Origin: Phlegmacium glaucopus
Lineage: Eukaryota; Basidiomycota; Agaricomycetes; Agaricales; Cortinariaceae
Length of the DNA: 61,806 bases
Assembly (NCBI GenBank): GCA_015039465.1
Contig: MU130382.1
Coordinates: 148,134 to 209,939 of the forward strand
Direction of reading: 5' to 3'
A program made the translations under genes and the position numbers. The notes beneath the pieces were generated by a model. That model saw only the letters and a list, made by a program, of their open reading frames with translations. It made no database searches and was not told the DNA's origin. Every line of letters begins with the position of its first letter. Position 1 is the first letter of the stretch. Below, piece after piece: positions 35,842-46,813 of this stretch.

Positions 35842-36844
35842 AGTACATAGTAAAAGTTTTAGAGGTTATTATAAAAACAAGTTTTAGACAGTTAAGTTTT
35901 AGACTATGTACTTAAATGTACAGAGTATTTTATAAGACTTGAACAGTGACAGCTGGTAGCGTATTGTATTGTTGAGAAGATAGGTGGCTTGTTGGAACGT
36001 CTGTAGGAACTGTTAATACAGAAGGTCTACCATGAGAAGTGTATATGGGGGGTTTCACATCTAAAGCAAGACTATAAACATTTATTCGAAAACCTCAAAC
36101 GACTCCAATTGTTGTACCAATACTTAATCCAGGAATAGTAACAGCTGGTCCTTGACCCGTGACTAGACTAGTCGTATATACTGCCCTCGTAAACGACACT
36201 AAGCTAAGTTAGCAGACGGGTGTGACAGACGTGCAAGGTAGGTCCTTCATTAGGGTCAGAGACAACGACTAACGTGAAAACCTCCTTAGAAGTGACCGCG
36301 TCGTAATGACTGGTTGGTTTAATCGATCTGGATATAGTCTCATTACTACTAAATGTATACTTATAAGAACCTTAGGGAGAACGCGGTGACGAATAACTAA
36401 CTTCAGAACAAAGATGTTGTTGGAACAATAAACAGACTTATCTTATACTTACGGACTTGGATGTAAAGTATTACGGAAAACGAAAATCGAGTTAATCGAA
36501 GACGGAAAAGAAGTCTACACACCATTTACGTTCCGGCTGGCCCTGGGTACTTTCAGTTTCAATCTCGAATTCATCATTTGTTGACGGACGTCAAGGCGCC
36601 AATGTCACGTGGCAGACTGGAAATAAGGGCTCAGTATATACCCTACTTTATATGTATAACTATGTTTCGATCTTAAAAACTCTCAAGTTATCAGGATAAA
36701 TGTTAAGTTAAATCAGTCCATTAGAGAACAATGGCCGTTAGAGAAAGAGATTTGAATTACTAAAACCTCTATAGGTACGTTTTTTATAAAAGTTTGCCGC
36801 TAGTTCGAGATTAAAACGTATACCCTCTGAAGTGTTCTGAAGTG

Positions 36845-37631
36845 TACCGAAGTTCGTTTGCGACACCCGCGGGCTAACTTTACCTGCTTATATATGGACT
36901 GTTAGCTAGACAAGGTGTTGGTTTGGTAGTTCTTGAAGTGTGCACGATGTTCTCCTTACGTACGCGACAGGTAAGAATGAACCTAGCAAATGGAAGGGAG
37001 GGTCATTTAAGAGAGTGTTGTAGTTCCGGTGTATCGTAGGACTTGTTATTAGTCCTACTGTTACGTTTAATACTCCTACTTATAAAGGTACTTCTAAAGC
37101 TCCCGTTGTCAGAACTCGAACGCCCCGATCAGTTAGATCGTTGTGTCGGTTGAAGGCGTGTCTTAGGTGTCTTTTGGTTCTTTACTGCCTGAGTTCGGTA
37201 CTCAAAAGAAGAAGGAGAAGAAGTTAAAGAATACGCTAAAAAAAAATGGAGTCCTGGTAGGAGAAGATACGACCTAAGGTCTTTAGCTGTTGATACAACT
37301 CCTCTACAATTCTAATCTTCCGGCGTGACTACGGCGAGAGGTCTGATGGACACGACTCTAGTTGACAAGGAGTGAACGGGGATGGAAGGCAACGTACCTG
37401 ACAGAGTTAGATGTTGACAAGACACAGTTGACAACAAACCGACCAGTAAATAGAGAGGGTAAGGTAGCCTAGGTCCATCCAAAAAACTGGAAAACCTCCT
37501 ACCAATATATAAGATTGTTTGTCTATCTTCACCTTGCCGTCAATGAAACAATTCCACGGTGATTTCCTGAATCCCGAAGCATAGGTCAACCCTGTACGAC
37601 TGTTCTGTACGGGAAATGGACTTTCCTGGAA
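36845..37631. other. Hidden KDZ transposase N-terminus in the complement-only block
   Basis: In complement-only, left-to-right reading, ATG at 36845 opens 113 codons (MASSKRC...; acidic EDEYFHEDFEGNSLEL) to a TGA at 37184. After an acceptor TTTTTACCTCAG, an exon at 37254-37475 reads DHPLLCWIPEIDNYVEEML, then a Cys/His cluster (TTCAEINCSSLAPTFRCMDC, LFCVNCC, GH, PFHRIQ) and the donor GTAGGT. The next exon from 37528 reads WNGSYFVKVPLKDLGLRIQL, GHADKTCPLP. The Cys cluster, W-N-G and LGL-IQLGH order is the N-terminal signature of KDZ transposases. The gene runs into the N gap. Confidence 0.8.
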
Positions 37632-37784
37632 NNNNNNNNNNNNNNNNNNNNNNNNNNNNNNNNNNNNNNNNNNNNNNNNNNNNNNNNNNNNNNNNNNNNN
37701 NNNNNNNNNNNNNNNNNNNNNNNNNNNNNNNNNNNNNNNNNNNNNNNNNNNNNNNNNNNNNNNNNNNNNNNNNNNNNNNNNNNN
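37632..37784. other. Assembly gap of 153 N
   Basis: Run of N. It is the right border of the complement-only block. Confidence 0.99.
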
Positions 37785-38050
37785 AGATGCATCAGGAAAA
37801 ATGATTTTTGCCCTAGGTAGCCTTGGGTAATTTGTTAGTATCACATCACTACTCAGGACATCCCAGGACACCCCAGGACACCCCAGGACATCCTAGAGCA
37901 GCACAGGTAAAATTTGAGTGTTACACACTTACCCAAGGACACATCAGGACAACCTAGAACAGCATAGATAAAGTTTTGAGTGTCACCCATTTTCTCAGGA
38001 CACCTTTAGTGTATCCTGGTGCATTGACCATCTGGATCAAATCACATCAG
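37785..38050. repeat. CAGGACA-type short repeat
   Basis: Repeats of CACCCCAGGACATCC, TCAGGACA and AGGACACC. No gene. Confidence 0.7.
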
Positions 38051-38519
38051 GAGGCCCTGGGAGTCCCTTAGAATTTATGAATTTTGCTAGAAAATCTTTA
38101 ACCGCCGCGTCCAGGAAAGTATTTTGCAGTTTTCTCAATAAGGAGAGCTGCTATTAATATAATTTAAACATATTCAGGGTCCTAAAACAATTCTCTACCA
38201 TCTTTAAAAAATTTCCTTTTTTGGAATTTATGTAATCTACCCTGACCCAGCACCATATGCTTGAAATCATGCTTATCTGTGATCATGTGACCAATGGTCT
38301 GTGCGCCATCCAAAAGATATATAAACCACCCACAATTTTGTTTTCTTATTTCCTACTTCCCCAGTATTATACTAGTATATTTATGTATCACTATTTTATT
38401 ATTATTTTATTACTAGTATATATGATGTTTAGAATAATTGAATATAATTTTATTATTATTATTATTATTCTGTTGTGTGAGACCACTCAAATATCTGGTT
38501 TATATATGTTTTCTAGCAT

Positions 38520-38780
38520 CAGATCCAAAGGGACTAAGGCTGCCTCAGGATGCTCTCAGGTTGCCTCAGGTTGCTCTCAGGTTGCCTCAGGTTGCCTCAG
38601 GTTGCCTCAGGACGCTCTCAGGTTGCCTCAGGACGCTCTCAGGTTGCCTCAGGTTGCCCCAGGACAGCCTAAGACTTTTCATACATGGGTAACTTGCACC
38701 CCAGGGCGACCTCTTGACCTGAGCGCCCTGAGCTGCCTGGGGCACCCCAGGACATTTCAGGACAGCCTAGGGCTGAAGTC
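38520..38780. repeat. Tandem repeat of CTCAGGTTGCCT / CTCAGGACG
   Basis: Alternating 12-bp units CTCAGGTTGCCT and CTCAGGACGCT, about 10 copies to ~38665, then related CCCAGGAC motifs. A frame through it encodes repeated LPQ(D/V)ALR and is an artefact of the repeat. About 38890-38970 on the plus strand reads as a short exon-like frame (AQLDAHAKLAEGMDDDC) that stops at a GTGAGT donor; I cannot assign it. Confidence 0.7.
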
Positions 38781-39174
38781 ATTTTTCCTGATGCCATGCT
38801 CACCTAAACAAGAATAATTGATCACATTATGAAGACAAAAATTTAAAAAGATGGAACTAACTCTCTGTGAGGGATAAACCTGGCTCGGGGCCCAGCTGGA
38901 CGCTCACGCCAAGCTGGCGGAAGGCATGGACGACGACTGCAAACATTTGTGTTACTGTGTTGATGTGAGTGGAGTCGGAGGTACTCATGATTGCATGGTA
39001 ATTACAGTGAATTTTAAGATAACCGTCCAAGTCCTTTTAGTTGTTTTAACAAGGTTTTGGAACTATACAGTTTATCGGAAATCACTGGGAACCTGTTTTG
39101 AAGCTTGAGAAATCATCCCTGACGCCTGAACAAGCTTAAGCTCATCATAGGTAACCATCAAACACGTTATTCTA

Positions 39175-40308
39175 ATGCCAGCACCATCCTGGGCAACACC
39201 CATTCAGAAGGAATTCCTTTTGGCTCGGCAAATTGATTTCAGCCAAGCTCAAGCCAACAAAAAACTCAGTACATTTTGGGTTGGACTCTACCGCAATTTT
39301 TTTGTGAGATGGCCTGACCAAGCATCCAAATCAGTGGACCCCACCGTCGAAGGTCAGCAGCCAGAAAAAAAGAAACAAAAGAAGAAGAATAAAAGCTCTG
39401 ATTTGCTGGTCGTCGAGCTGTCTCACGACAAGTGGGTTTCTATGTGAAAAAATGTTTGTTTTTACTTTTGATTGAGAAACTTAATCTGATGCTTTTTTTA
39501 GAATATCTATAATTGGTATAACAATCACGGTGTCAATAAAGGATGAAGGGTCAGGGAAAGTCAGCACGGTAAAAATCAGCATTGCGTCATGCGCTTCACG
39601 ACTTCCCACCAAACTACATCTATACTCAAAGCGATATTACGAGACACAAGTTAAGGCTGCAGTTGATGCCGAGATTGGTGATCGGAACGTGGACTCAAAG
39701 AAATGGATTGTAATCATCAACAAACACCTAGCCGAAATTTACGGGAATGAATCAGATGAGATCAAAGCAGAGATTTGTGGGGCACTGGAGGAGGAGAGAA
39801 TGGCAAAGGAGGTGGCAAAGGAAGCAGATAGATCAATCGTCAATGCTAATGATTTGACCATGTCCAAGATCGGCTTGTAAGTCATTTCGGTTTCTCTGAT
39901 TTCATCCTGATTAAACATCGCTATGTAGGGCACAAGCTAGCTTGCATGAAATTATACAAGACTTCTTCGAGGCTATGGAAAAGCGTACCACATGGGCTTT
40001 TACAGTGCTAGGGGGAGGACGCGATCCCACTAAGGAAGGAGCAATCCGAACGATTGGTATACATGTTGGAAAAAACAGTTATGGACAGACGTTCGCAAAG
40101 GCAAACCCTAACTATCGTGAATCCGTTTTGGCTCCGTTCTCAACTTTTTTGCATTCGGTGTTTTGTAAGTAATGCGATCATGGGTCACTAAATATCATTA
40201 ATCTCTTCTTCAGCGGAGTCAGAGCGCCATAAATTCACCAACGATAAAGCCAATGATACTGCTGTTCTCCCACACCTTGCAGTCAAATATACCCGAGTTA
40301 GTCTGTGA
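39175..40308 (+). CDS. Uncharacterised agaricomycete protein, four exons
   Basis: Exons 39175-39431, 39502-39876, 39929-40164 and 40214-40308 keep frame across GTGGGT...TTTTTTTAG, GTAAGT...TATGTAG and GTAAGT...CTTCAG. The product (~320 residues) has PSWATPIQKEFLLARQIDF near the start, WVGLYRNFFVRWP, a Lys-rich basic stretch, LYSKRYYETQVKAAVDAEI, then an acidic helical region (ESDEIKAEICGALEEERMAK) and a C-terminal part with WAFTVLGGGRDP. This pattern is common in lineage-expanded agaricomycete proteins of unknown function often found near transposons. No catalytic motif is visible. The start codon is the first ATG of the frame; an upstream exon is possible. The 43-bp minisatellite begins directly downstream. 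Confidence 0.6.
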
Positions 40309-40339
40309 AAATGAAGTTGACAAAACCCCAAGGTTGTCC

Positions 40340-41455
40340 GTCAGCAGATTTCCGCCGGATTGTACTAGACTGCAGAGGATGTCCATTGAGCTCATTTACG
40401 GTGAGTACTAAACAGCCCAGGGATGTCCAGGAAGCTGACAGTAGTCAAATACTAGTCTCCCGGAGGATACCCTGTGAGCTCCTGGGATCTAATATTGAAG
40501 TGTGGAATGTGCTGGGTGAGCTCATGGGAGTGTATAATATTAAGGTCCAGAGGGTGTCCAATAAGCTGATGGGAACCTAATATAAGAGTCCGGATCATGT
40601 CCAATGAGCTCATGCTAGTTCAATATTCAACTCCGGAGGGTGTCCAATAAGCTAATGGGAACCTAATATAAAACTCCGGATCATATCAAATGAGCTCATG
40701 CTAGGTCAATATTCAACTCCGGAGGGTGTCCAATTACCTAATGGGAACTTATTATTAAACTCCAGAGCATGTCCAATGAGTTTGTGGTAGTTGAATATTC
40801 AACCCCAGAGGGTGTCCAATAGGCTGATGACATTTGAATATTCAACTGCAGAGGGTGTCCAATGAGGTGATGACAGTTGAATATTACAGTCCGGAGGGTG
40901 TCCAATGAGTTCATAAAAGTTAAATATTCAACCCTGGAGGGTGTCCAGTGAGCTGATGACAGTTGAATATTAAAGTCTGGAAGATGTCCAATGAGTTGAT
41001 GACAGTTGAATATTAAAGTCCAGAAGGTGTCCAATGAGCTCATACAACTTGAATATTCAACCCTAGAGAGTGTCCAGTGAGCTCATGGTAGTTGAATATT
41101 GAACCCTGGAGGGTGTCCAATGAGCTAATGACAGGTGAATATTACAGTCCGGAGGGTGTCCAATGAGCTAATGACAGGTGAATATTAAAGTCTGGAGGGT
41201 GTCCAATGAGCTGATGACAGTTGAATATTCAACCCTGGAGGGTGTCCAGTGAGCTCATGACACTTGAATATTCAACCCTGGAGGGTGTCCAATAAGCTGA
41301 TGACAGTTGAATATTAAAGTCCGGAATGTGTCCAATGAGCTGATGACAGTTAAATATTAAAGTCCGGAAGGTGTCCAATGAGCTCATACAACTTGAATAT
41401 TCAACCCTAGAGAGTGTCCAGTGAGCTCATGGTAGTTGAATTGAACCCTGGAGGG
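40340..41455. repeat. 43-bp minisatellite, main array
   Basis: About 25 copies of a 43-bp unit with the landmarks GGTGTCCAATGAGCTGATGA and CAGTTGAATATTCAACCCT (or TTAAAGTCC). Early copies (to ~40620) are degenerate, so the array seems to have grown out of the 3' end of the preceding gene. Two unit types alternate: ...ATTCAACCCT and ...ATTAAAGTCC. Confidence 0.9.
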
Positions 41456-41457
41456 GA

Positions 41458-41701
41458 GGTCTTTACACTCCCCCATGTCTTCCTGGAGGATTCCTGCCAT
41501 TCCTGGTAGGAATACCAGGATTCCAGGAGGAATTTGCTACCACCCAATTTCCTCTGATTTCCCCTGAAATTGACAATTCCTTGCTCTTCCTAATCCAGGT
41601 ATAAATTTCCTTGAGTACCAGGAATCCACCAGGAATCCGGGAATTCCTAGGAACTAATCCACCAGGAATCCTTGGAAAAAAAAAAAAAAAAAAAAAAAAA
41701 A
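41458..41701. mobile_element. Truncated inverted-repeat element ending in a poly(A) run
   Basis: Starts GGTCTTTACACTCCCCCATG, continues through CCAGGAATCC-type motifs and breaks at a run of about 27 A (to ~41701), after which the minisatellite resumes in mid-unit. The first ~210 bp are identical to the start of the element at 42167. Confidence 0.7.
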
Positions 41702-42165
41702 GAGTTGATGACAGTTGAATATTAAAGTCCAGAAGGTGTCCAATGAGCTCATACAACTTGAATATTCAACCCTAGAGAGTGTCCAGTGAGCTCATGGTAG
41801 TTGAATATTGAACCCTGGAGGGTGTCCAATGAGCTAATGACAGGTGAATATTACAGTCCGGAGGGTGTCCAATGAGCTAATGACAGGTGAATATTAAAGT
41901 CTGGAGGGTGTCCATTGAGCTGATGACAGTTGAATATTCAACCCAGGAGGATGTCCAGTGAGCTGATGACAGTTGAATATTAAAGTCTGGAGGGTGTCCA
42001 ATGAGCTGATGACAGGTGAATATTAAAGTCCGGAATGTGTCCAATGAGCTGATGACAGTTAAATATTAAAGTCCGGAAGGTGTCCAATGAGCTCATACAA
42101 CTTGAATATTCAACCCTAGAGAGTGTCCAGTGAGCTCATGGTAGTTGAATTGAACCCTGGAGGGG
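41702..42165. repeat. 43-bp minisatellite, second block
   Basis: About 11 more copies of the 43-bp unit. The last ~120 bp plus the start of the next element repeat 41340-41672 exactly, so this is a segmental duplication of array and insertion together. Confidence 0.85.
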
Positions 42166-42166
42166 A

Positions 42167-42991
42167 GGTCTTTACACTCCCCCATGTCTTCCTGGAGGAT
42201 TCCTGCCATTCCTGGTAGGAATACCAGGATTCCAGGAGGAATTTGCTACCACCCAATTTCCTCTGATTTCCCCTGAAATTGACAATTCCTTGCTCTTCCT
42301 AATCCAGGTATAAATTTCCTTGAGTACCAGGAATCCACCAGGAATCCGGGAATTCCTAGGAACTAATCCACCAGGAATCCTTGGTACTACTATTAAATAG
42401 TATTTATTATTAATATGTAAAGGTAAAATAGAAATATATAGGTTAATTGTAATTCATACATATATAGGTTAACATATATTAAAGGTGGCAATGCCTTGCT
42501 GCCATTTGAGTTTTGAATTTTGTTCAGGCTGCGAGGTTTGATCATGTGACCACATGTGACCACATGTGACACATCAGAATCCTGGAGGAATCCTGAGGAG
42601 GGAATCCAAGGAAGTCATGACAAATGAAGATTACAGTCCTGGTGGATTCCTAGTAAATTCTGGGTGGATTCCTAGTATTCCTGGTGATTCCTGGTTCGGT
42701 TAGTGACAGTTGTGGTTGTAAAGAAAGTGCTGTTGAGATGTGTCACACCTCACAGCCTGAACAAAGTTCAACATTCAAATGGCAGTAAGGCATTGCCACC
42801 TTTAATAGATGTTAACCTATATATGTATGGATCACAATTAACTTATGTATTGCTATTTTACCTTTAAATAATATTTAATGGTAGTACAGGAATACTAGGA
42901 ATCCACCAAGAATTTACTAGGAATCCACCAGGAATAATCTCATTTATCAGGAATTCCTGGATTCCTGCAGGAAGATATGGGGGAGTGTAAA
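42167..42991. mobile_element. Fold-back (long inverted repeat) element
   Basis: Ends CTTTACACTCCCCCATGTCT and its inverse (right end ATATGGGGGAGTGTAAAG). Almost the entire left half is repeated in inverse orientation in the right half, including CCAGGAATCC motifs, TACTA..TTAAATA and GGCAATGCCTTGCTGCCA. A short spacer near 42550-42720 separates the arms. No protein is encoded. It is inserted in the 43-bp minisatellite region. Confidence 0.75.
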
Positions 42992-43346
42992 GTTCAGGAT
43001 TAAACAATGTATAAGTAATCATAAATGATAATAGCTACCCCTCACTAAGGGGTAGAGTTGTTAGTATTAAATTAAAGAAATTACTATGTGTGTGACAAAA
43101 AAAACTAAGAAAATTTGATTGAAATGATGGTGTAGAAATAATAGTCCTGGGAATTCACCTGGAATTCATCTGGAATCCACCAGGAATTAACCAGGAATTA
43201 ACCAGGAATCCCAGGAATTTACTAGGAATCCACCAGGAATCCTGCAGGAATATTCTCATTAACCAGGAATTCCTGGATTCCTCCTGGATTCCTGGAGGAA
43301 TCCGGGCAGTCTGTGCAGATTCCTGGAGGAAGACGTGGGGGAGTGT
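42992..43346. mobile_element. Right part of a second, nested element of the same family
   Basis: Ends with GACGTGGGGGAGTGTAAAG at 43346, directly followed by the minisatellite, and carries many CCAGGAAT motifs. Its left end is probably shared with or replaced by the element at 42167, so the two are nested. Confidence 0.5.
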
Positions 43347-43785
43347 AAAGTTCAGCCTGGAGGGTGTCCAATGAGCTAATGACAGGTGAATATTGAAGTC
43401 GATGTCCGGAGGGTATCCAATGAGCTGATGACAGTTGAATATTGAACCCTGGAGGGTGTCCAGTGAGCTCATGGGAGTTGAATATTCAACCCTGGAGGAT
43501 GTCCAGTGAGCTGATGACAGTTGAATATTAAAGTCCGGAGGGTGTCCAATGAGCTGATGACAGTTGAATATTCAACCCTGGAGGGTGTCCAGTGAGCTGA
43601 TGACAGTTGAATATTCAACCCTGGAGGGTGTCCAGTGAGCTGGTGACAGTTGAATACTACAATCTGCAGGGTCTCCAATAAGCTCATACAAGTTGAATCA
43701 TTCAACCCTGCAGGGTGTCCACTGAGCTCATGGTAGTTGAATATTGAACTGCAGAAAGTGTCCAATGAGCTGATGACAGAGTAAC
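43347..43785. repeat. 43-bp minisatellite, third block
   Basis: About ten further copies of the 43-bp unit, ending near a GTAACCCAGTG sequence at 43780. Confidence 0.85.
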
Positions 43786-43985
43786 CCAGTGTTCAGTGTT
43801 TACTGTTGGGGCCAGGTAGCAACTGGCCTTACCCAGTCTTAGTTACTCAAATATCAGCTTTGAGACAGGATTATCTTTTATTCATCAGATACTACTGACT
43901 ACAAGGGCATGGAAAGAGGATGATGGAGGTGAAGGACAACAAAGACACTGAACCTTTCACAAACTTGGGTGCCTAAACTACACAT
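43786..43985. other. Short unassigned interval
   Basis: No repeat unit and no supported gene. Confidence 0.4.
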
Positions 43986-45235
43986 ATGAAAAATACATTA
44001 TACCAACCAAAGATATGAGTGTTTGTGTGGTGATGGGGGAGGACATGCATGCACAGGGACAACAACAATTCCTGGGCTCTTGGAGACTCAGGAGACTAGA
44101 TGGTACATAAACACCATAAGTAATTGAAACTATTACAACACAATCTTGAAAACTCACTGAGACATGAATGGATTCAAATTTGGGTAGGGATAGGGGGTGC
44201 ATAACTTAGGAGCCTAGATGGTACATATAAAGAATAGGTAATGCGAAGTATCAAAAGAAAATATTGAAAACTCACTGAGATCCACAGCAATCAATATTTG
44301 GGTGAAGATGGGGGAGGATGTACATACCCAGGGACAACAAACAATTCTGTAGTTTCGGACACTCGGAGCCTAGACGGTACATATAGAAAATGAGTAATAC
44401 GAAGTATCAAAAGAAAATATTGAACACTCACTGAGATCCAAAGGAATCAAGATTTGGGTGGGGATGGGAGAGGATGTACATCCCCAGGGACAACAAAAAA
44501 TCCGGGACTTTCGGAAACTCGGGAGCCTAGATGGTACATATAGAAAATAAGTAATACAAAGTATCAAAAGACAATATTGAACACTCACTGAGATCCAAAG
44601 GAATCAACATTTGGGTGGGGATGGGAGAGGATGTACATCCCCAGGGACAACAAAAATCCGGGACTTTCAGAAACTCGGGAGCCTAGATGGTACATATAGA
44701 AAATAAGTAATACAAAGTATCAAAAGACAATATTGAACACTCACTGAGATCCAAAGGAATTAACATTTGGGTGGGGATGGGAGAGGATGTACATCCCCAG
44801 GGACAACAAAAATCCAGGACTTTCGGAAACTCGGGAGCCTATACAGTACATATAGAGAATAAGTAATACGAAGTATCAAAAGAAAATATTGAAAACTCAC
44901 CGAGATCCAAAGGAATCAATATTTGGGTGGAGATGGGGGAGGATGTACATGCCCAGGGACAACGAAGAATTCTGTAGTTTCAGAAACTCGGGAGCATGGA
45001 CGGTACATATAGAGAATAAGTAATGCGAAGTATCAAAAGAAAACATTGAAAACTCACCGAGATCAAAAGTAATCAAATAAAGTGGAGATGGGGGAGGATG
45101 TATATGCCCAGAGACAACGAAGAATCCTGTAGTTTCGGAACCTCGGGAGCTTAGACGGTACATGTATAACATAAGTAATATGAAGTATCAAAAAAAAATC
45201 TTGAAAACTCACCAAGATACAAATAGATCAACATT
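43986..45235 (-). repeat. 156-bp tandem repeat with splice-like signals
   Basis: About eight units of 156-157 bp (GATCCAAAGG landmarks at 44279, 44435, 44592, 44748, 44904 and 45061). On the minus strand each unit contains a CATCTAG acceptor-like end, an open stretch (APEFPKVPDFCCPWGCTSSP, then IPTQ.LIPLDLS) and CTCAGTGAGTGTTC, a donor-like sequence. 156 is divisible by three, so open frames can run across units. It could be a multiplied exon-intron pair or a satellite; no complete gene is seen. Confidence 0.7.
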
Positions 45236-45292
45236 CGTGTACTAGTTAGGTCTTGGTTATTGTTTTCTGACTTCGAAACACGGAACGTGAAA

Positions 45293-45403
45293 ATCACGTG
45301 ACTGAACACGTCAATGTTGATCAACAGAACGTGTCAATGTTGATCAACAAAACACAGTAATCAATGTTGATCAACAAAATCACGTGATTGAATGGTATAA
45401 AAT
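45293..45403 (+). promoter_or_regulatory. Compact palindrome-rich promoter
   Basis: The palindrome TGTTGATCAACA occurs at 45315-45326, 45338-45349 and 45365-45376. ATCACGTGA-type E-boxes occur at 45293-45302 and 45379-45388, the latter a perfect 10-bp palindrome. A TATA box (TATAAAAT) follows at 45396-45403. The arrangement looks like clustered sites for dimeric transcription factors, the CACGTG pair fitting a bHLH protein. The gene it drives is not resolved. Confidence 0.6.
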
Positions 45404-46130
45404 GTCAAGCTCGCTAACTTTTATTTCCCCTTAATCATACCCTGTCAATATCCCTCACCCCGGGATACACAGCAGATGTGGACGCACATCATTGCTGTGT
45501 AGAGGTTGATGACGGGTGTGTGGTTCGTCCCTGGGTTCTGGGGGAGTCCTGTCATTGTGCCGTGTTGTGTGTAAAAGCAAACATGTGTGCACTTGGCAAT
45601 ATTTTATGGGTTCTGGGGGTTCAGGCCTAGTGCCACATGTTTCCGATGGTATCTGACATGTTTCCGGCATCATTCCGGACTGTATCCATCTCTAGGTGAG
45701 CCACTGCCATCATCCTGCCTATTTACTCACAGTTATTGTCACAGGGATGACGATTTCCAGCAGTCCAGGTATTGATTCCCAGGTCGTTTGCCATTACCCT
45801 GCCTATTCACTCACAGTTATTGTTATAGGATTATGATTTCTGGCTATCCAGGTGTAGATTCCGGAGTTATTCAACAGTCTGGTGAGCCCATTCCATCACC
45901 TTACCCACCAGCTCACTTTTGTCTGCACAGGAAATGCTCCAGAGTTGGTCTCTGGCCCCCATCCATTCCGGATTCCTTTACGGTAAGCCTCATGCATCAC
46001 CCTGACCAGCTACTTAGGTTGATTACAGGTGTCAAATCTTCCGGATTCATTCCGGAGCACTCCCTTATGTATATTTTTATATTATGTTATATTTTTTATT
46101 TCGTAAATTTCTTCTGGTGCTTTGGATAAG
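45404..46130 (+). repeat. Downstream region with ~90-bp repeats carrying splice-like sites
   Basis: Three related copies (from about 45708, 45790 and 45885) contain CCTGCCTATT(T/C)ACTCACAG, TTATTGT.A.AG, a short GAT.A.GATTTC.....CAG exon-like piece and GT. They could be microexons of a gene driven by the promoter above. I cannot build a credible protein. The stretch ends in an AT-rich poly(A)-like region. Confidence 0.4.
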
Positions 46131-46813
46131 TAGAGATGATGGGCCCCATCTCTGCTTATTCAAATCATCCCTTTTATTTATTTACTTTATCTTTTTAACT
46201 TGTATATGTAATTATCTATTAGCCATTGATTAGAATATATGTTCATTAGTTGAACCTTTATTTTTTGTTTAAGCATGCTTATGTAAGCATTTCCCATGTG
46301 TAACTACCAAAAACCTCATGCAAACGTCCTCTTACGCTGGCCTATCTCTTCCTACTTACCCCTACTCTTATATTGCGCAACCCGTAGGTTAACATTGTTT
46401 CAGTGCCACTTCAATAAAACATAAGCTTCGCAACAGTGAGAGACAGGAGAAACATTTTCGGTCCATCTTGTGGACAGGTCGGTATAGTTGGATGAGGCCA
46501 CAGTTTTATGAGAGGAGAACCATGGGAAGATTGTGATGAGTTTCAAGAGATATTGTACTACAGTCATGGGAATTGATTATAAGGAAAGAAAAGGGACCAA
46601 CGGTCAAGTCATGACGTGGAAGCTCCCTTGATCCAATATTGATATGCACTACCAAGTCAATTGATCACCTTCAAAGGCATCTATCGACCGACAAATGCAC
46701 CGAAAGACGACTCCAGTCATTGACCATCAATTGACTTTGACTTTGATTTTTCAAGGGAGATCAAAATAAACAGAATAGGTCATGAAAGAAAAGAAATGCG
46801 TAATGTTAATTAT
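46131..46813. other. Non-coding stretch
   Basis: AT-rich with a poly(A)-like CAATAAAACATAAG near 46411. No gene, repeat array or element ends were seen. Confidence 0.5.

Larger units (their letters stand above)
35175..37631. other. Block written as complement without reversal (strand-handling anomaly)
   Basis: As given, the block has almost no open frames longer than 55 codons in any of the six frames. Replacing each base with its complement and reading left to right reveals several long frames that start with ATG, carry family motifs and are joined by GT-AG splice sites. The left edge lies between about 35150 and 35235, because the LTR-like sequence at 35090 reads normally. The right edge is the N gap. 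Biology cannot make such a sequence by inversion, which always reverses and complements together; an assembly or file-handling error is the likely cause. Confidence 0.85.

Noticed and set aside
43469..43765. Repeated open frame on the minus strand of the 43-bp minisatellite
   Set aside because: The frame is a by-product of the repeat; units drift between frames because 43 is not a multiple of three.
40340..45235. CRISPR-like array
   Set aside because: The repeats are contiguous tandem units with no unique spacers, and the genome is eukaryotic.
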